Assembly (NCBI RefSeq): GCF_963576675.1
Contig: NC_088915.1
Span: 5,771,001-5,835,000, forward strand
Direction of reading: 5' to 3'
Origin: Euphorbia lathyris
Lineage: Eukaryota; Streptophyta; Magnoliopsida; Malpighiales; Euphorbiaceae
Length of the DNA: 64,000 nucleotides
The notes beneath the pieces were generated by a model. It was not told where the DNA came from, searched no databases, and saw nothing but the letters and a program-made list of their open reading frames with translations. Every line of letters starts with the position of its first letter. The first letter of the stretch is position 1. Shown one piece after another: positions 23,226 through 33,265 of the stretch. The translations under genes were made by a program, and so were the position numbers.

Positions 23226-23441
23226 TCAACTGACTAGGGAGACTGACTCAATAGTAGGATTACCACTAACGGTTCCTGACCATACTATCTTACCCTTTTT
23301 ATTGTCTCCGAAACTTACGCTTCCACCTCGTTTACGCACAAGTGTGATGAACTGAGTTTCATCACCCGTCATATGCCTCGAGCATGCGCTGTCAATGTAC
23401 CACATCTTTGACTTCTCAGCACACCTCAGGCTTACCTGCAA
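23226..23441 (-). pseudogene. Copia aspartic protease fragment (Sirevirus)
   Basis: The frame has WYIDSACSRHMTGD. Copia proteases usually read DSGCS/T, so the catalytic-loop Gly is replaced by Ala here. It is cut off by a stop near 23224. Confidence 0.8.
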
Positions 23442-23446
23442 TATAG

Positions 23447-24112
23447 CTAGTTATCTTTAGGTACCCAAGTCTTTTTGGGTCCTTGTTTGTTAGGCTCAGC
23501 AGGTAAAGCATCATATTTAATCTTATGACGACACACTTGGACAATGTGTCCATTTTTCCCACAGAAGTCACAGCTGACTTTCCGTTTGGGATATCTCACT
23601 GACTGGTCAGCACCCCAGTGCTGAGTATGCCAGCACACCTTTGTGGTGTGTCCTTTCTTCCCATAGAAGTCACACTGGACATTCCGCTGAAGATTCCATC
23701 TCTGCTGACTAGTACTTCGGTACTGAGTATTCAGAGAAATATTTCTTTTATTTGGAACCTTAAATTGATTCTGAATAGATGTGACATCCTTTCTCAGTTT
23801 CTTAGAATCTGATTGGACCTCAGAGACAAACTTGTGCATAGTTTCTATGTTGCTATGCAAAGTTGAGTTGTCTTGGAGAAGATATCGAAGGTCACTGAGT
23901 TTGACCTCTTCAATCTCACCACATCGCCTGCTGAGTGCTCTAACCTTCTTGTTACACTTTTTGATAAGTGTGTAAAGGTCACTCAGGGCATTTATCATTT
24001 CATTTCTGAGCAGGGGTAGTGATATTACCTCAGTTGAGTGTGCCTCATCGTCAGATGCAATGGAGGGGTCAGCATGCTCAGAAACACAAGGCTCAGCAAG
24101 CTCATCAACCAT
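23447..24112 (-). pseudogene. Sirevirus gag C-terminal region with two zinc knuckles
   Basis: A coiled-coil-like segment (heptad Leu between about residues 30 and 110) is followed by two CCHC knuckles. The first has its second Cys replaced (CDFYGKKGHTTKVC). The second is intact (CDFCGKNGHIVQVC). A further knuckle, CFECHQTDHIKSSC, lies in frame upstream at about 24245-24290 beyond a TAG near 24176. Confidence 0.8.
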
Positions 24113-24316
24113 GAAACAAATCTTTGCTGACTCAGTGGCATCAGCTTCTGATGATGATGACTCATCACTGTCACTCTAGGTTGCCACCATTGCCTTCTTG
24201 CTGTTCCTCTTTTCCTTCCTCAAGGTAGGACAGCTTGATTTGATATGGTCAGTTTGATGACATTCAAAGCATGTGATGGGCCTTGAGCTGTCCTTCTTGT
24301 ACTTGCTGTCGCTGGA

Positions 24317-24928
24317 CTAAGCTTTGTACTTGTCAAACTTCTTGTAAGGCTTCTTGGAATATTTGTCATTCTTTCTGAACAACCTTTTCATTTTTCTAGT
24401 GAACATGGCCATTTCTTCATCGTCTGTTGAGCTTCCATCAGTGGAGTTAGCTTTCATGACAAGAGACTTTTTCTTATTGTCCTCAGACTTCTCCTTCACC
24501 TGGAAGTTCTTCATTAAGATCTCATGGGTCAGCAGAGATCCAATGAGTTCATCATATTTGTAGGTGGTCAAGTCTTAAGCTTCCTCAACAGCAGTTTTCT
24601 TGGCTTGCCAGCTTTTGGGAAGACTCCTCAGTATCTTCTTGACTTGCTCTTCCTCAGTAAAGATCTTGCCAAGTCTTTTGAGCTCGTTGATAATGTTTGT
24701 GAATCTTGAGTTCATTTCAGAGATTCCTTCATCATCATTCATTTCAAACAGCTCGTACAACCTCATGTGCTGGTTCACCTTGGACTCCTTAACTTTGTTG
24801 GTTCCTTCGTAGGTGACCTCCAGTTTCTTCCAGATTTCCTGTGCTGACTCACAACCTGAAATTTTGTTGTACTCTGCAGCATCTAACGCACAGTGAAGCA
24901 TGTTTATAGCCGAAGTAAGGGTGAGCAA
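24317..24928 (-). pseudogene. Sirevirus gag core, right of nested MITE
   Basis: This is the UBN2-type copia gag core: CALDAAEYNKIS, IWKKLEVTYEGTNKVKE, then MNSRFTNIINELKRLGK and ILRSLPKSW. A stop at about 24572 splits it, and another follows at 24314. Both interrupt an otherwise continuous frame. The 5' side is separated by the MITE at 24916-25456. Confidence 0.85.
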
Positions 24929-25456
24929 AATAACCGGTAACCGATAACCGAACCGAAATTTTAATTTGGTTCGGTTATTTTAACATTCTGGTTCGGTTCG
25001 GTTTTAATTTTAGCTTTATTTGGTAATCGGTTATCGGTTCGGTTATTGGAAAAAAATATCGGTGTAACCGATAACCGAACCGAACTTCATATATACATAT
25101 TTAAAATATAATTTTATCTTTATATATATATAAATAAAAAGTTTAACCCTAAAAAATACACTTTTATCTTTGTATACATATATTTTGGTTTAGTAGCCTT
25201 TAATTTATTCAATTGTAACTTTTGTACAAGGATACTATTTGAAAACTAATTAAATAAAAATGTACAAAGAATTAAATATTTTGAATTTTCGGTTATTCGG
25301 TCGGTAACCGAACCGAACCGAAATTTTTTGGTTAAATCAAATTCGGTTACCAAACTTATTTGGTTCGGTTCGGTTATGAAAATATAACAAATTTCGGTTC
25401 GGTTAATTGACAATTCGGTTCGGTTAGTAACCGAACCGAACCGATGCTCACCCCTA
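24916..25456. mobile_element. hAT MITE inserted in Sirevirus gag
   Basis: 12 bp ends TAAGGGTGAGCA and TGCTCACCCCTA are inverted repeats, flanked by perfect 8 bp AGCCGAAG duplications (24908-24915, 25457-25464). Its interior is rich in ggttcggttcggt and its complement and can fold back. It has no ORF. Eight-base duplications and TAGGGGTG-type ends indicate hAT. Confidence 0.92.
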
Positions 25457-25464
25457 AGCCGAAG

Positions 25465-25733
25465 CATGGTTTTGTAGCTTCTTGAGGTCATCTTCTGTCC
25501 ACTTAGTCTCAGCTTTAACAACCGTTTGGCCGTCAATAGTTTCAACAGGAATAAATGGGCATTGGACTATAAAAAACCATGCACTCATATATTGTTGCCT
25601 GAATGAAGTTTTTCATTCTGTTCTTCCAAAAGGTGTAGTTAGACCCGAAGAACAGAGGAGGTCGAGATAGTCCCTCAGGAAGAATCTGAGTTGTCTGATT
25701 TTCTAGGAGGAAACGAGTGCTGTTCTCAGCCAT
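25465..25733 (-). pseudogene. Sirevirus gag N-terminus
   Basis: It begins at ATG (25733) with MAENSTRFLLENQ and continues LSRPPLFFGSNYTFWKNRM, the conserved N-terminal copia gag motif. A frame disturbance near 25550 precedes ETKWTEDDLKKLQNHA, which then runs into the MITE. Confidence 0.85.
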
Positions 25734-25781
25734 TGTGGGGATCAGCTCAAGATAGTTATATCTTGCTCAGTGAGCTTTTAA

Positions 25782-25793
25782 GCTCTGATACCA
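25782..25793 (-). promoter_or_regulatory. tRNA-iMet primer-binding site (Sirevirus)
   Basis: The minus strand reads TGGTATCAGAGC two bases after the 5' LTR. This fixes the strand and the LTR edge. Confidence 0.92.
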
Positions 25794-25795
25794 CT

Positions 25796-27130
25796 TGTTG
25801 GTCCCGTATAACGTGACAAGGTTAGTTCCAATGGAGGGGGATATGAACTATTTAAAATTTTATCCGTTAAGGCTGACTTCTTTTCTTTGAGAAAAGGTTT
25901 ACACAGCGACGCTAAGTAGGTTTAAGACACAAGCTTAGTGAACTGGTGACTAAGTCTGTTTCTTTCCTTGAGTCAGGAGATAGCATTTAAGGCTATTCCT
26001 GAACTCAACTTATTAGTGCATTCAACTCAGCGTGAGTTTGTTACTTAGTCAGTTTTATAGCAAGCAATATACAAAGGAGTTTAAAGGTTAGAAATATGTT
26101 ACTCAGCAGACATATCCTGGTTCGGCCTCTTCGCCTACGTCCAGTCCCCGGAACTCGTTCCGAGCTGTTTGAATCCTCTACTGAGCTCTTTAAAGGTAGA
26201 GCATGAAACCTTTTACAACAGAAGCTGAATATACAAGAGTACGTTCATCTATTCCTCTACTCACTCCTATAACTACCGCTGAGTATTATAACCGAGTACT
26301 CAGCTTCTCCTTTCTATTCTTCTAGAAATGATAAGTGTTTGTCCTAAACAACAATTGCTAAGACACTTTAGATGAATAAAATCACTCTAGACTTTTACAC
26401 AATGATTGGAATTGGTGTAAGATTTGCTTTGCTTTTCTCACAAAACTTCAAGTATGAATTTGGTCAGCGTTTCGACTTTGATTGAAGATCTGCATTGAAT
26501 GAAGCATGTGAAAGGCCTATTTATAATGACACTTCGAGCACAGGTGATTTCGAATTTCGAAATAACCGTTGGAGGCTAACGGCTTCCTGTCGCTTTCACT
26601 CAGGACGTGCTCAGTGTCGTTGGCCAATGAGATTCTTGCATCTTCTGTCTACTGCAGTGCTCAGCAGCATTTCGTCAGATGAACAGAATGTTTTGACATT
26701 TATAGTAAAGACTTCCAGACAGCTTACTGCGTCTTCTGAGCTTTACCCAAAGTAGAAATACTTTGTCTCTAAGTTGGTTCTGTTCTGCTGCTGACCTGAC
26801 TACCTTGTCGCTTAACTCAGCAGCTTCGTCTTGAAGCTATTTGGTCGAAGGCTTCTCGATCCTTCCTCGTGCTGAGCTGGCGTTTTACTTGATACGACTG
26901 CGTTTTGTCTTCCTGGGCCGTGAGGTCTTGATCTGTTGACTTGGGCTTGACTTCCTCTTATGGGCCTTTAGGCTTTTTATCTTAATGTCTTATAAATCAA
27001 TTAACTCAACATTGAACAAACACATTAGTGTGAATAAATCAAAGCATTTAAATTTAATGTGTTAGAATATTTTTATCATTCACATAAATAATTTTGTCAA
27101 ATCAAAATCATGTGGAAAGGTGTTTCAACA
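25796..27130 (-). repeat. 5' LTR of the Sirevirus element
   Basis: 1335 bp from TGTTGAAACACC (27130, minus strand) to CGGGACCAACA (25796). The short 3' LTR copy matches its first 133 bp. Confidence 0.85.
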
Positions 27131-27537
27131 TTAACTAAAAACGTGATTAAGCATACAAGTCCATTTATTTTGTACAAAACCATTTTAAAAAAGATTGAAA
27201 ACCATATTATTTATTGAAAACGAGTTTTTAATCACAAGGTTCGCTTAATCTGTCGTTAGAACGAATTAAGGTTTTAAGACGTGATGTTTTGAAGAAGTGG
27301 CTTAAAAAAGATAAAGAATTAAAAACCTTTTATTTACATTTTCGGAACATCTAAAAACCCTTAATTTAAATAACCAAATTGAAATCTTTTTTTTGTAATT
27401 TAATTTTTCCCATTTTCACTCAAACTAGTCATCACTTGAACATAATTACAATAATGAACAATTTAAATCCAAAAACCCACACCAACCCAATATATCTAAA
27501 ATATGTGCAAAAAATACCAAAGAGAAAAGAATGAATA

Positions 27538-27574
<37 letters not shown>

Positions 27575-27998
27575 GTTTTGGTAAAAATGGTAATTATACC
27601 TATAGATTGAAAATGAGGTAAAAACATAATATACATTATAGCTTTTGACATGTACTAATAAAAAGGAAAATAATACTAAGTATTGTACACCTTTTATTCT
27701 AATTAAAAAAACATGTAAAGATAATGAACAAGGTTCATAAATGAAAAATAACCTTTAACCCAAAATAGTTCTTCTTACATAATAAATATATAGAAAATAA
27801 CCCACCCAAAATGTACATTAAATATGGATAATAGAAAATATTACTTGATAACCCAAAAACATCACTTAATTAATTATCCCAAATGGGCCAATCACATAAT
27901 CCACAAAAATAATAATTAGATATAGCTTAAATGAGCTTAAAGAAAACCCATAAGTGCATATATTTATTTTTACAAAGTTAAATTACTATAAATAATAT
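27131..27998 (+). other. Gypsy-leader-like non-coding sequence
   Basis: No gene is visible. The segment around 27236-27300 (gttcgcttaatctgtcgtta, then gaacgaattaaggttttaag) resembles 63940-64000, and the preceding gaaaacgag tract resembles 63740. This suggests the same repetitive leader in plus orientation. An (AT)n microsatellite occupies 27537-27574. Confidence 0.4.
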
Positions 27999-28081
27999 CA
28001 GGGCCGGTCCTGACAATTTAGGGGCCCTAGGCAAAACAAGTAGTAAGGGCCCATTTAATATAAAATTTACTAATTGATTTT

Positions 28082-28653
28082 GGGTTAAGGTGCAAAAATA
28101 TCTCTAACGTTTTGGATCAGGAGCAATTTTACTCCTAATATCTAAAATGGTGCAATTTTATCTCTAACGTTGGAAGCCAATAGCAATTTTACCCCTAACA
28201 TTGATAAATTGGGTTAATTTGATAAATATTTCATCAAATTGTCTCCTCGATCATGAATCTTGTCATCTACACTTCACATATGCGTCAATTTATCAGTAAC
28301 AAATCACAAACATATGTTGGAATGTAAAAAAAAAAAATATACAGTCTTTTGTACGAATTGGACAAAAAAAATTCAAAAAATTCACCGAATTTTTAAATAT
28401 TAATCCTCAGTTCTATTATTAAATTATAAAACACATGAAATCTTTTTTAGAACGAATTCATATGCAATTGGTGCAAAATGAGAGACAAAAACATGTGTTT
28501 TATAATTGTGTCTGAAATTGACCTAAATTATCAACGTTATGGGTAAATTTGCTCTTGGCTACCAACGTTAGGGGTAAATTTGCACCATTTTAGACGTTAA
28601 GAGTAAAATTGCTCCTCATTCATAACGTTATGAGTAATTTTGCACCTTCACCC
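28082..28653. mobile_element. Mutator-like MITE nested in hAT-like copy 1
   Basis: Long inverted arms (gggttaaggtgcaaaa / ttttgcaccttcaccc and further into ggagcaattttac) are flanked by a perfect 9 bp ATTGATTTT duplication (28073-28081, 28654-28662). It belongs to the same family as 50160-50699 and the remnants at 9.8 and 10.35 kb. Confidence 0.88.
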
Positions 28654-28851
28654 ATTGATTTTTATTCATATCATTATATAATTTTTAATTTTCAAAATTT
28701 AAACAAGGTAATAAAATGATTTTTTTTTAAATTTAATCAAATTAAAAATAGTTATTCTAAAATGAGGTAATAAAATGAAACTTGTCTTCTTACTCTTGAC
28801 TATCCATAACATTTATATATTAAAAATACATAAAAAAAAATATCAAAAATG

Positions 28852-28919
28852 ACAAAGATGAGAATTGAACCCACACCCTCTTTAGTGGGAAGACAATGCA
28901 TTACCATTGTGCTAGTTTG
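28852..28919 (-). ncRNA. tRNA-like module in hAT-like copy 1
   Basis: The minus strand reads a box A-like CTAGCACAATGGTAATGC and, about 30 bases on, a box B-like GTGGGTTCAATTC, spaced as in a tRNA. The cloverleaf is degenerate, so this is not a functional tRNA gene. A corresponding block lies at the same relative position in copy 2. Confidence 0.5.
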
Positions 28920-29912
28920 AATTTATGTATAATACTTAAAATATATGCAATTTATTTACAAAACTAAATTTTTTTTGGGCCCCCTTTCGGCCTTGGGCCC
29001 TAGGCCGGCGCACCCCGAGCCTATGCCCAGGGCCGGCCCTGAATAATACCCAACCATAAAATAAGTAAATATATAATAAATAATTATTAGTTATATACCC
29101 CAAAATAATTTTAATAAAACAATTACATAATTATATATACATATACAAGGGACAAATATCAAAAAGTTAAGAAAAGGGGTTAAAAAGGCATTTTTAAAAT
29201 TCCAGCAGATTTACCGACGGAGCCTTTAGTGACAGAAACCGAAGAATTATAGAAACAGCTCCTATATTTTCTAGATTTGATGAAAAACATTAGATCTACT
29301 CTATTTCATCACTTTAGCCCCCAAACTACCTCAAATCGGGTCATGGTTTGTAACAGATGATTCTAAAACAACGTTTTATTGAAAATAATGGTTCAAAACG
29401 TTTATAAACACACGGATCTACGACATTTGGATCCCGAACTACCCTTGAATCGGGTCACGGTTCGTATTGGGATTTGAAATGAAGTTTTATTTCAAAATCA
29501 AAACCAAATACTTATTCAAATGCAAAATGAAAAATTCATTTAACAAATCAAAACAATCAAAGTGCAAAAAACAAATAAATAGATAGATCTAAACAACAAA
29601 AATGCAATAAAGATTAAATGGGTCTAGTTCTTCGGATTATTACCTCTCAATCGGTAATGGAAATCCCAAATCAAGTCGATTGATAGTGTTTTGAGTCGGA
29701 TTTTTTGTGTTTTTGCTTTGTTCGGGTCTCGTGGAATTTTTCCAGAGGTTCGGGTCTCTTTTCTTTCTTTAAATGCCTTGGGCTCCATCCTATTTATAGG
29801 CAAATGGAGCCCCAAACTTAGTTTATTTTTTACTCCAAGCCAACTTGGAGCCAAAGATAAGCTAAGTTAGCCTAGGAAAATTTCATGGAAATTTCCATAA
29901 AATCATTGTTAC

Positions 29913-29913
<1 letters not shown>

Positions 29914-29962
<49 letters not shown>
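29914..29962. repeat. (ATT)n microsatellite
   Basis: About 16 ATT units lie next to the hairpin cluster. The poly-Asn or poly-Leu frames across it are artefacts. Confidence 0.95.
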
Positions 29963-29967
<5 letters not shown>

Positions 29968-29980
29968 TTTAGGTAGTGAA

Positions 29981-30094
29981 TGCACTTGGCATTCGGCCAA
30001 GTGCAGCAAAAATGCACTTGGCCGAATGCCAAGTGCCATGGGGTTGGGCCTGGGCGGCCCAACCCCCATCACGGGCCGTCCAACGGCCCGTGAT
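29981..30094. repeat. Three consecutive perfect GC-rich hairpins
   Basis: Hairpin 1 has 24 bp arms (29982-30005 and 30013-30036) around a 7-base loop, and each arm is itself nearly palindromic (cacttggc / gccaagtg). Hairpin 2 has 11 bp arms GGGGTTGGGCC (30040-30050) and complement (30056-30066). Hairpin 3 has 12 bp arms ATCACGGGCCGT (30068-30079) and complement (30083-30094) with a 3-base loop. Confidence 0.95.
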
Positions 30095-30588
30095 GAAAAT
30101 AGCGGCTCCCGACGGGTCGCATTTATATATATAATAAAAAATAAAAATAAATATTTAAATAAATGAAATACACCTAAATTTAACCAAAATCAATAACAAT
30201 TTTTATCGAAAATGATTTTTGTCAAAACCGATTTTATAAAATTAACTTTTATAAAATCGATCTTTTTACAAAACTATATATAATTTTTGGATTGCTCGAA
30301 TACCAAAACAAAACCCTTATCAACCCAAGATTTTATTAATAATAAAATTAATAAGAAAAGGGCATGAAATACCTCAAACTCGGCGAGACGATTTAAGATT
30401 TCATTTGCGGAACCGATTCACCCGTCGCTCGATTTAATTTCTGAATTCAATCAAGCCGGCCTCCACGGTTCCTTCAAACAACATTTTTTTACTTTTCATT
30501 TATATTGACTCATCATTTATTTTAATCGACTGATTTGGATCCCTTTTTATAATTTTTCTTCATTGGTCCTCCGACCCCGGTGTCTACA

Positions 30589-30906
30589 CCAACATATACC
30601 TATTTAGGTATTTGAGGCAAGACATTCTAATGTGGCTAATCTCTCTCATTTCGTCCATTCATTTCTTAGTTCGTAAGGATACCATTGGAGGTGTTCTATT
30701 CGTGATCGCTAAGCAAGGTTCATCTAGTATGTTGAAAAGATTGAGTTGATCTAGTTTGTTGAAAAGATTAGAAGATCTTCGAGGGAACTTTGTTTGGAAT
30801 AGTAGATAGATCTTCAGTAAGATATTTATGTTTAATCTATTTATGATATGAAATCATGCCTAATGGATCCTACGAGATATGGGAATAGAAAAGTTATGTT
30901 TTATGT
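30589..30906. other. Left flank of the CACTA insertion
   Basis: No gene was recognised. It joins directly to 49301 once the CACTA element is removed (...ttatgt then tgcctatacatg). Confidence 0.5.
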
Positions 30907-31499
30907 CACTATGCCAAAACCCCCTTCAGACGACGGTTAGAAACCGTCGTCACGCGAGATATAAATCTGTCACAGGGCTCGCTGCCGTCTATTGCACCTT
31001 CAGACGACGGTTAGGTTCTATCATTTGAAAATACTATACATGACATCAGCCTAGTTTCGTACTGTCATATGAATATTGTTACGATGCATCTTTTTATTTA
31101 TTAACGTCACCTTTAATGTCATCACACGACATACTAATAATTAAAACTGTCAAGTAGCTATATGGAAAATTGGCATATTGGTATTCGCGGTGACAGTTTT
31201 TATAATAATTTCTGTCATAGTAACTTGTATCAGATGGCATACGTCTTAATCAATCATGTCAATAGATTTATTTTAGATGACAAATTCTTTTATTTTAATG
31301 TCTTTTTATTGTTGTTTAGATGATATTTTTTTAATCGTAAATGTCACTCATTGCCTTCTTCTTCGAATGAATCTGGAAATGAACAATAATCAAATGAACA
31401 AGAATTTCTGTATATCAATGATTTTAATTTTATTGGAGACTAATGCTCATAATCTGTTTACATTTGAACTACACAAATTCCTGAATGTAGTAAGGTAAA

Positions 31500-31762
31500 A
31501 AAAAGTAGCAATGTACATCTCCAAATCTCTCAATATGTAGTCAATCTTTCAAGAGGCGTGTTGGTGTTGATTGGAAAGCCAAATCCAACTTGAACTGCAG
31601 CATATCTAAGTCATCATTTCCTAGAATCCCCAAAGTCTTGATATCTGCAAAACCAATTAATGATGCTCATTAATTACGTACCGTATACAGATAGACCTAG
31701 TTAATCTCGTTTTACCCTTTCTCCATTCTGAGACACTTTAGTTACCCACCCACATTATAAAT
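31500..31762. other. CACTA interior upstream of the E2 fragment
   Basis: AT-rich, with no gene recognised. It contains a short run up to an ATG at 31763. Confidence 0.4.
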
Positions 31763-32499
31763 ATGAAGCGTTTAACAATTCTCAAGAGTCACCCAGGGCA
31801 ACCTGCTAACACTATACTTACTCTAGTTATATCGAGCATGGATAGACGTATAAGGAACCTCTATCATAATGTTGAGTTTCAGATTGCCCTACTCAGATAT
31901 GAGGCACCCAGGTGCCTTGTCAATATAAATGGTCCTGAACGGCGACAATGGACTGCCTTGATGAAGGGCCCTCCAAACACCCCTTATGAAGGAGGTGTAT
32001 TCATAGTCCACATGGACTTCCCTCTCGATTTCCCTCCACACCTCTAGTTGTAAGAACATGCATAAACTTGTTAACACACATAAATCAGTTCATATTTATG
32101 CAAATACACTCATGACATTACTATTGTTCGCAGGTCATATTCAGGACCAAAATTTATCATCCTAATATCGGTCCCTTGGGGCATGTTCTATGCCCCAACT
32201 ACTTGACCGCCCTGCCCATAGTATTGCCACGGTAAGATGATGCTATAAATCTATGCATCTGGGGTCTAATTTATCTATTCATGTTTGGGGTCTAGTTTAT
32301 CTACTCATGTTTGGGGTCTAATTTAATTTATCTATGCATTTTATAGCTGCTGTGGAATATTTATGGACTGCTGGTAGAGCCCTTCATTGAGGGGCCATTT
32401 CCTAGTCGAGAGCGAATTGTTGAACGATACATCAGCAACAGGGCAGGTTATGTAGCAACTGCCAGGAGATGGACTAAAGAGCATGCAGGGGATATATGA
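31763..32499 (+). pseudogene. Captured ubiquitin-conjugating enzyme (E2) gene fragment
   Basis: Three exon-like blocks resemble the E2 (UBC) fold. Block 1 (31763-32049) has WTALMKGPPNTPYEGGVF, the E2 beta-sheet signature. Block 2 (32134-32231) has VIFRTKIYHPNIG with the HPN motif and a Cys nine residues later, near where E2s carry the catalytic Cys (usually eight). Block 3 (32347-32499) has GLLVEPF and ARRWTKEHA, the C-terminal helices. Intron-like spacers with gtaag donors and cag/tatag acceptors separate them. A TAG after block 1 and mismatched phases at both junctions show it is broken. E2s pass ubiquitin from E1 to E3/substrate; this copy probably cannot. Confidence 0.68.
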
Positions 32500-33085
32500 T
32501 GTGCAAATAGCAAGCAAGGGGGGCATTATGATGTGACGTGCGAATAGCATACAAGGGTGGCGTGATGTGCGAATAGCAAGGAGATTTGGATGCTGGGCAA
32601 CCATTGAGTTAGATGGTGTGGACTACTGGATGGACATAGAGCTAATCTTGAAGAACAGAATGATTACTGATTATAAATGTACTTGGTAATCAATCTGATC
32701 TTCAATGTTGGCTCCATGCCCCGCCAGTATTCGACACCATTTAACTCTAATGGTTCCCCATCATCCAGATATCCTTGGTTACCATCTGCACATTCTTGAA
32801 GAAATGAGATTTGGATGCCAAAGAAACACTGAGCTGGATGGTGTGGACTACTGGATGGGCATAGAGCCAATCTTGAAGAACAGAATGATTACTGATTACA
32901 AATGTACTTGGTAATCAATCTGATCTTCAATGTTGGCTCCATGCCCCTCCAATACCCTACTCCATCCATCCAGCTCCAGTGTTTCTTTAGCATCCAAATC
33001 TCATTTCTATTCACGCATCACGCCCCCCTTGTACGCTATTCGGACGTCACATCATAATGCCCCCCTTGCACGCTATCCTTTTTTG
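32500..33085. repeat. Foldback and direct repeats next to the E2 fragment
   Basis: A segment around 32500-32640 (caaggggggcattatgatgt, gatttggatgct, gatggtgtggactactgg) recurs inverted at 32930-33085. A direct copy of the gatttggatg...ggctccatgcccc block lies at 32811-32946. The arms are over 100 bp with moderate identity. It begins at the end of E2 block 3. Confidence 0.8.
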
Positions 33086-33265
33086 ATAGGCAATACAAAG
33101 TAGACAACTTATTCAAGTAGACATATATATGTATATTCAAGTGACGCATAACATGCTATAACAAGTAGTCAACTTATTCGTTTATGTCTATTAAATTGAA
33201 TCAGTTCTACTTCCTAACATATGTATATTCAAGTAACACATAACATGCTAAATTGATATGAAACA
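33086..33265. repeat. CACTA low-complexity repeat tract
   Basis: Short repeated phrases (acataacatgcta, agtagacaacttattc, cttcctaaacag-type) continue at 38450-38872 and 47326-48430. They show that the two retrotransposons split one repetitive tract. Confidence 0.7.

Larger units (their letters stand above)
17997..27130 (-). mobile_element. Sirevirus-type Ty1/copia element
   Basis: On the minus strand the order is 5' LTR (25796-27130), Met-tRNA primer site, gag with zinc knuckles, protease, integrase, reverse transcriptase and RNase H, env-like ORF, then several polypurine tracts and a truncated 3' LTR. Integrase before reverse transcriptase defines copia. The long LTR, extra downstream ORF and multiple PPTs are features of Sireviruses (SIRE/Maximus). 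At least three stops in gag and more in pol make this copy non-functional. Confidence 0.85.
27999..29041. mobile_element. hAT-like element, family CAGGGCCGG, copy 1
   Basis: It starts CAGGGCCGGTCCTGA and ends CAGGGCCGGCCCTG. The 8 bp flanks are AATAATAT and AATAATAC (7 of 8 match). Next to the ends are ggggccctaggc and gggccctaggccggcg blocks shared with copies 2 and 3. There is no transposase. A Mutator-like MITE is nested near the left end and a tRNA-like block lies near the right end. Confidence 0.82.
29042..30588 (-). mobile_element. LTR-like segment beginning TGTAGACACC
   Basis: On the minus strand it starts TGTAGACACCGGGGTCGG at 30588, a frequent start of plant gypsy LTRs. A TATA-type CCTATAAATAGG follows near 29790, then a transcribed-looking A/C-rich leader. 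The far end, primer site and target duplication were not found. The exact limits and orientation are therefore inference, and part of the left side may be internal leader. Confidence 0.4.

Noticed and set aside
29872..30166. Frames with poly-Asn or poly-Leu
   Set aside because: They are translations of the (ATT)n microsatellite and hairpins.
29042..30588. A firm solo-LTR call
   Set aside because: Only one end is recognisable and there is no target duplication. Reported at low confidence.
31277..31498. 73-codon frame near the CACTA left end
   Set aside because: AT-rich hydrophobic frame with no domain, inside subterminal repeats.
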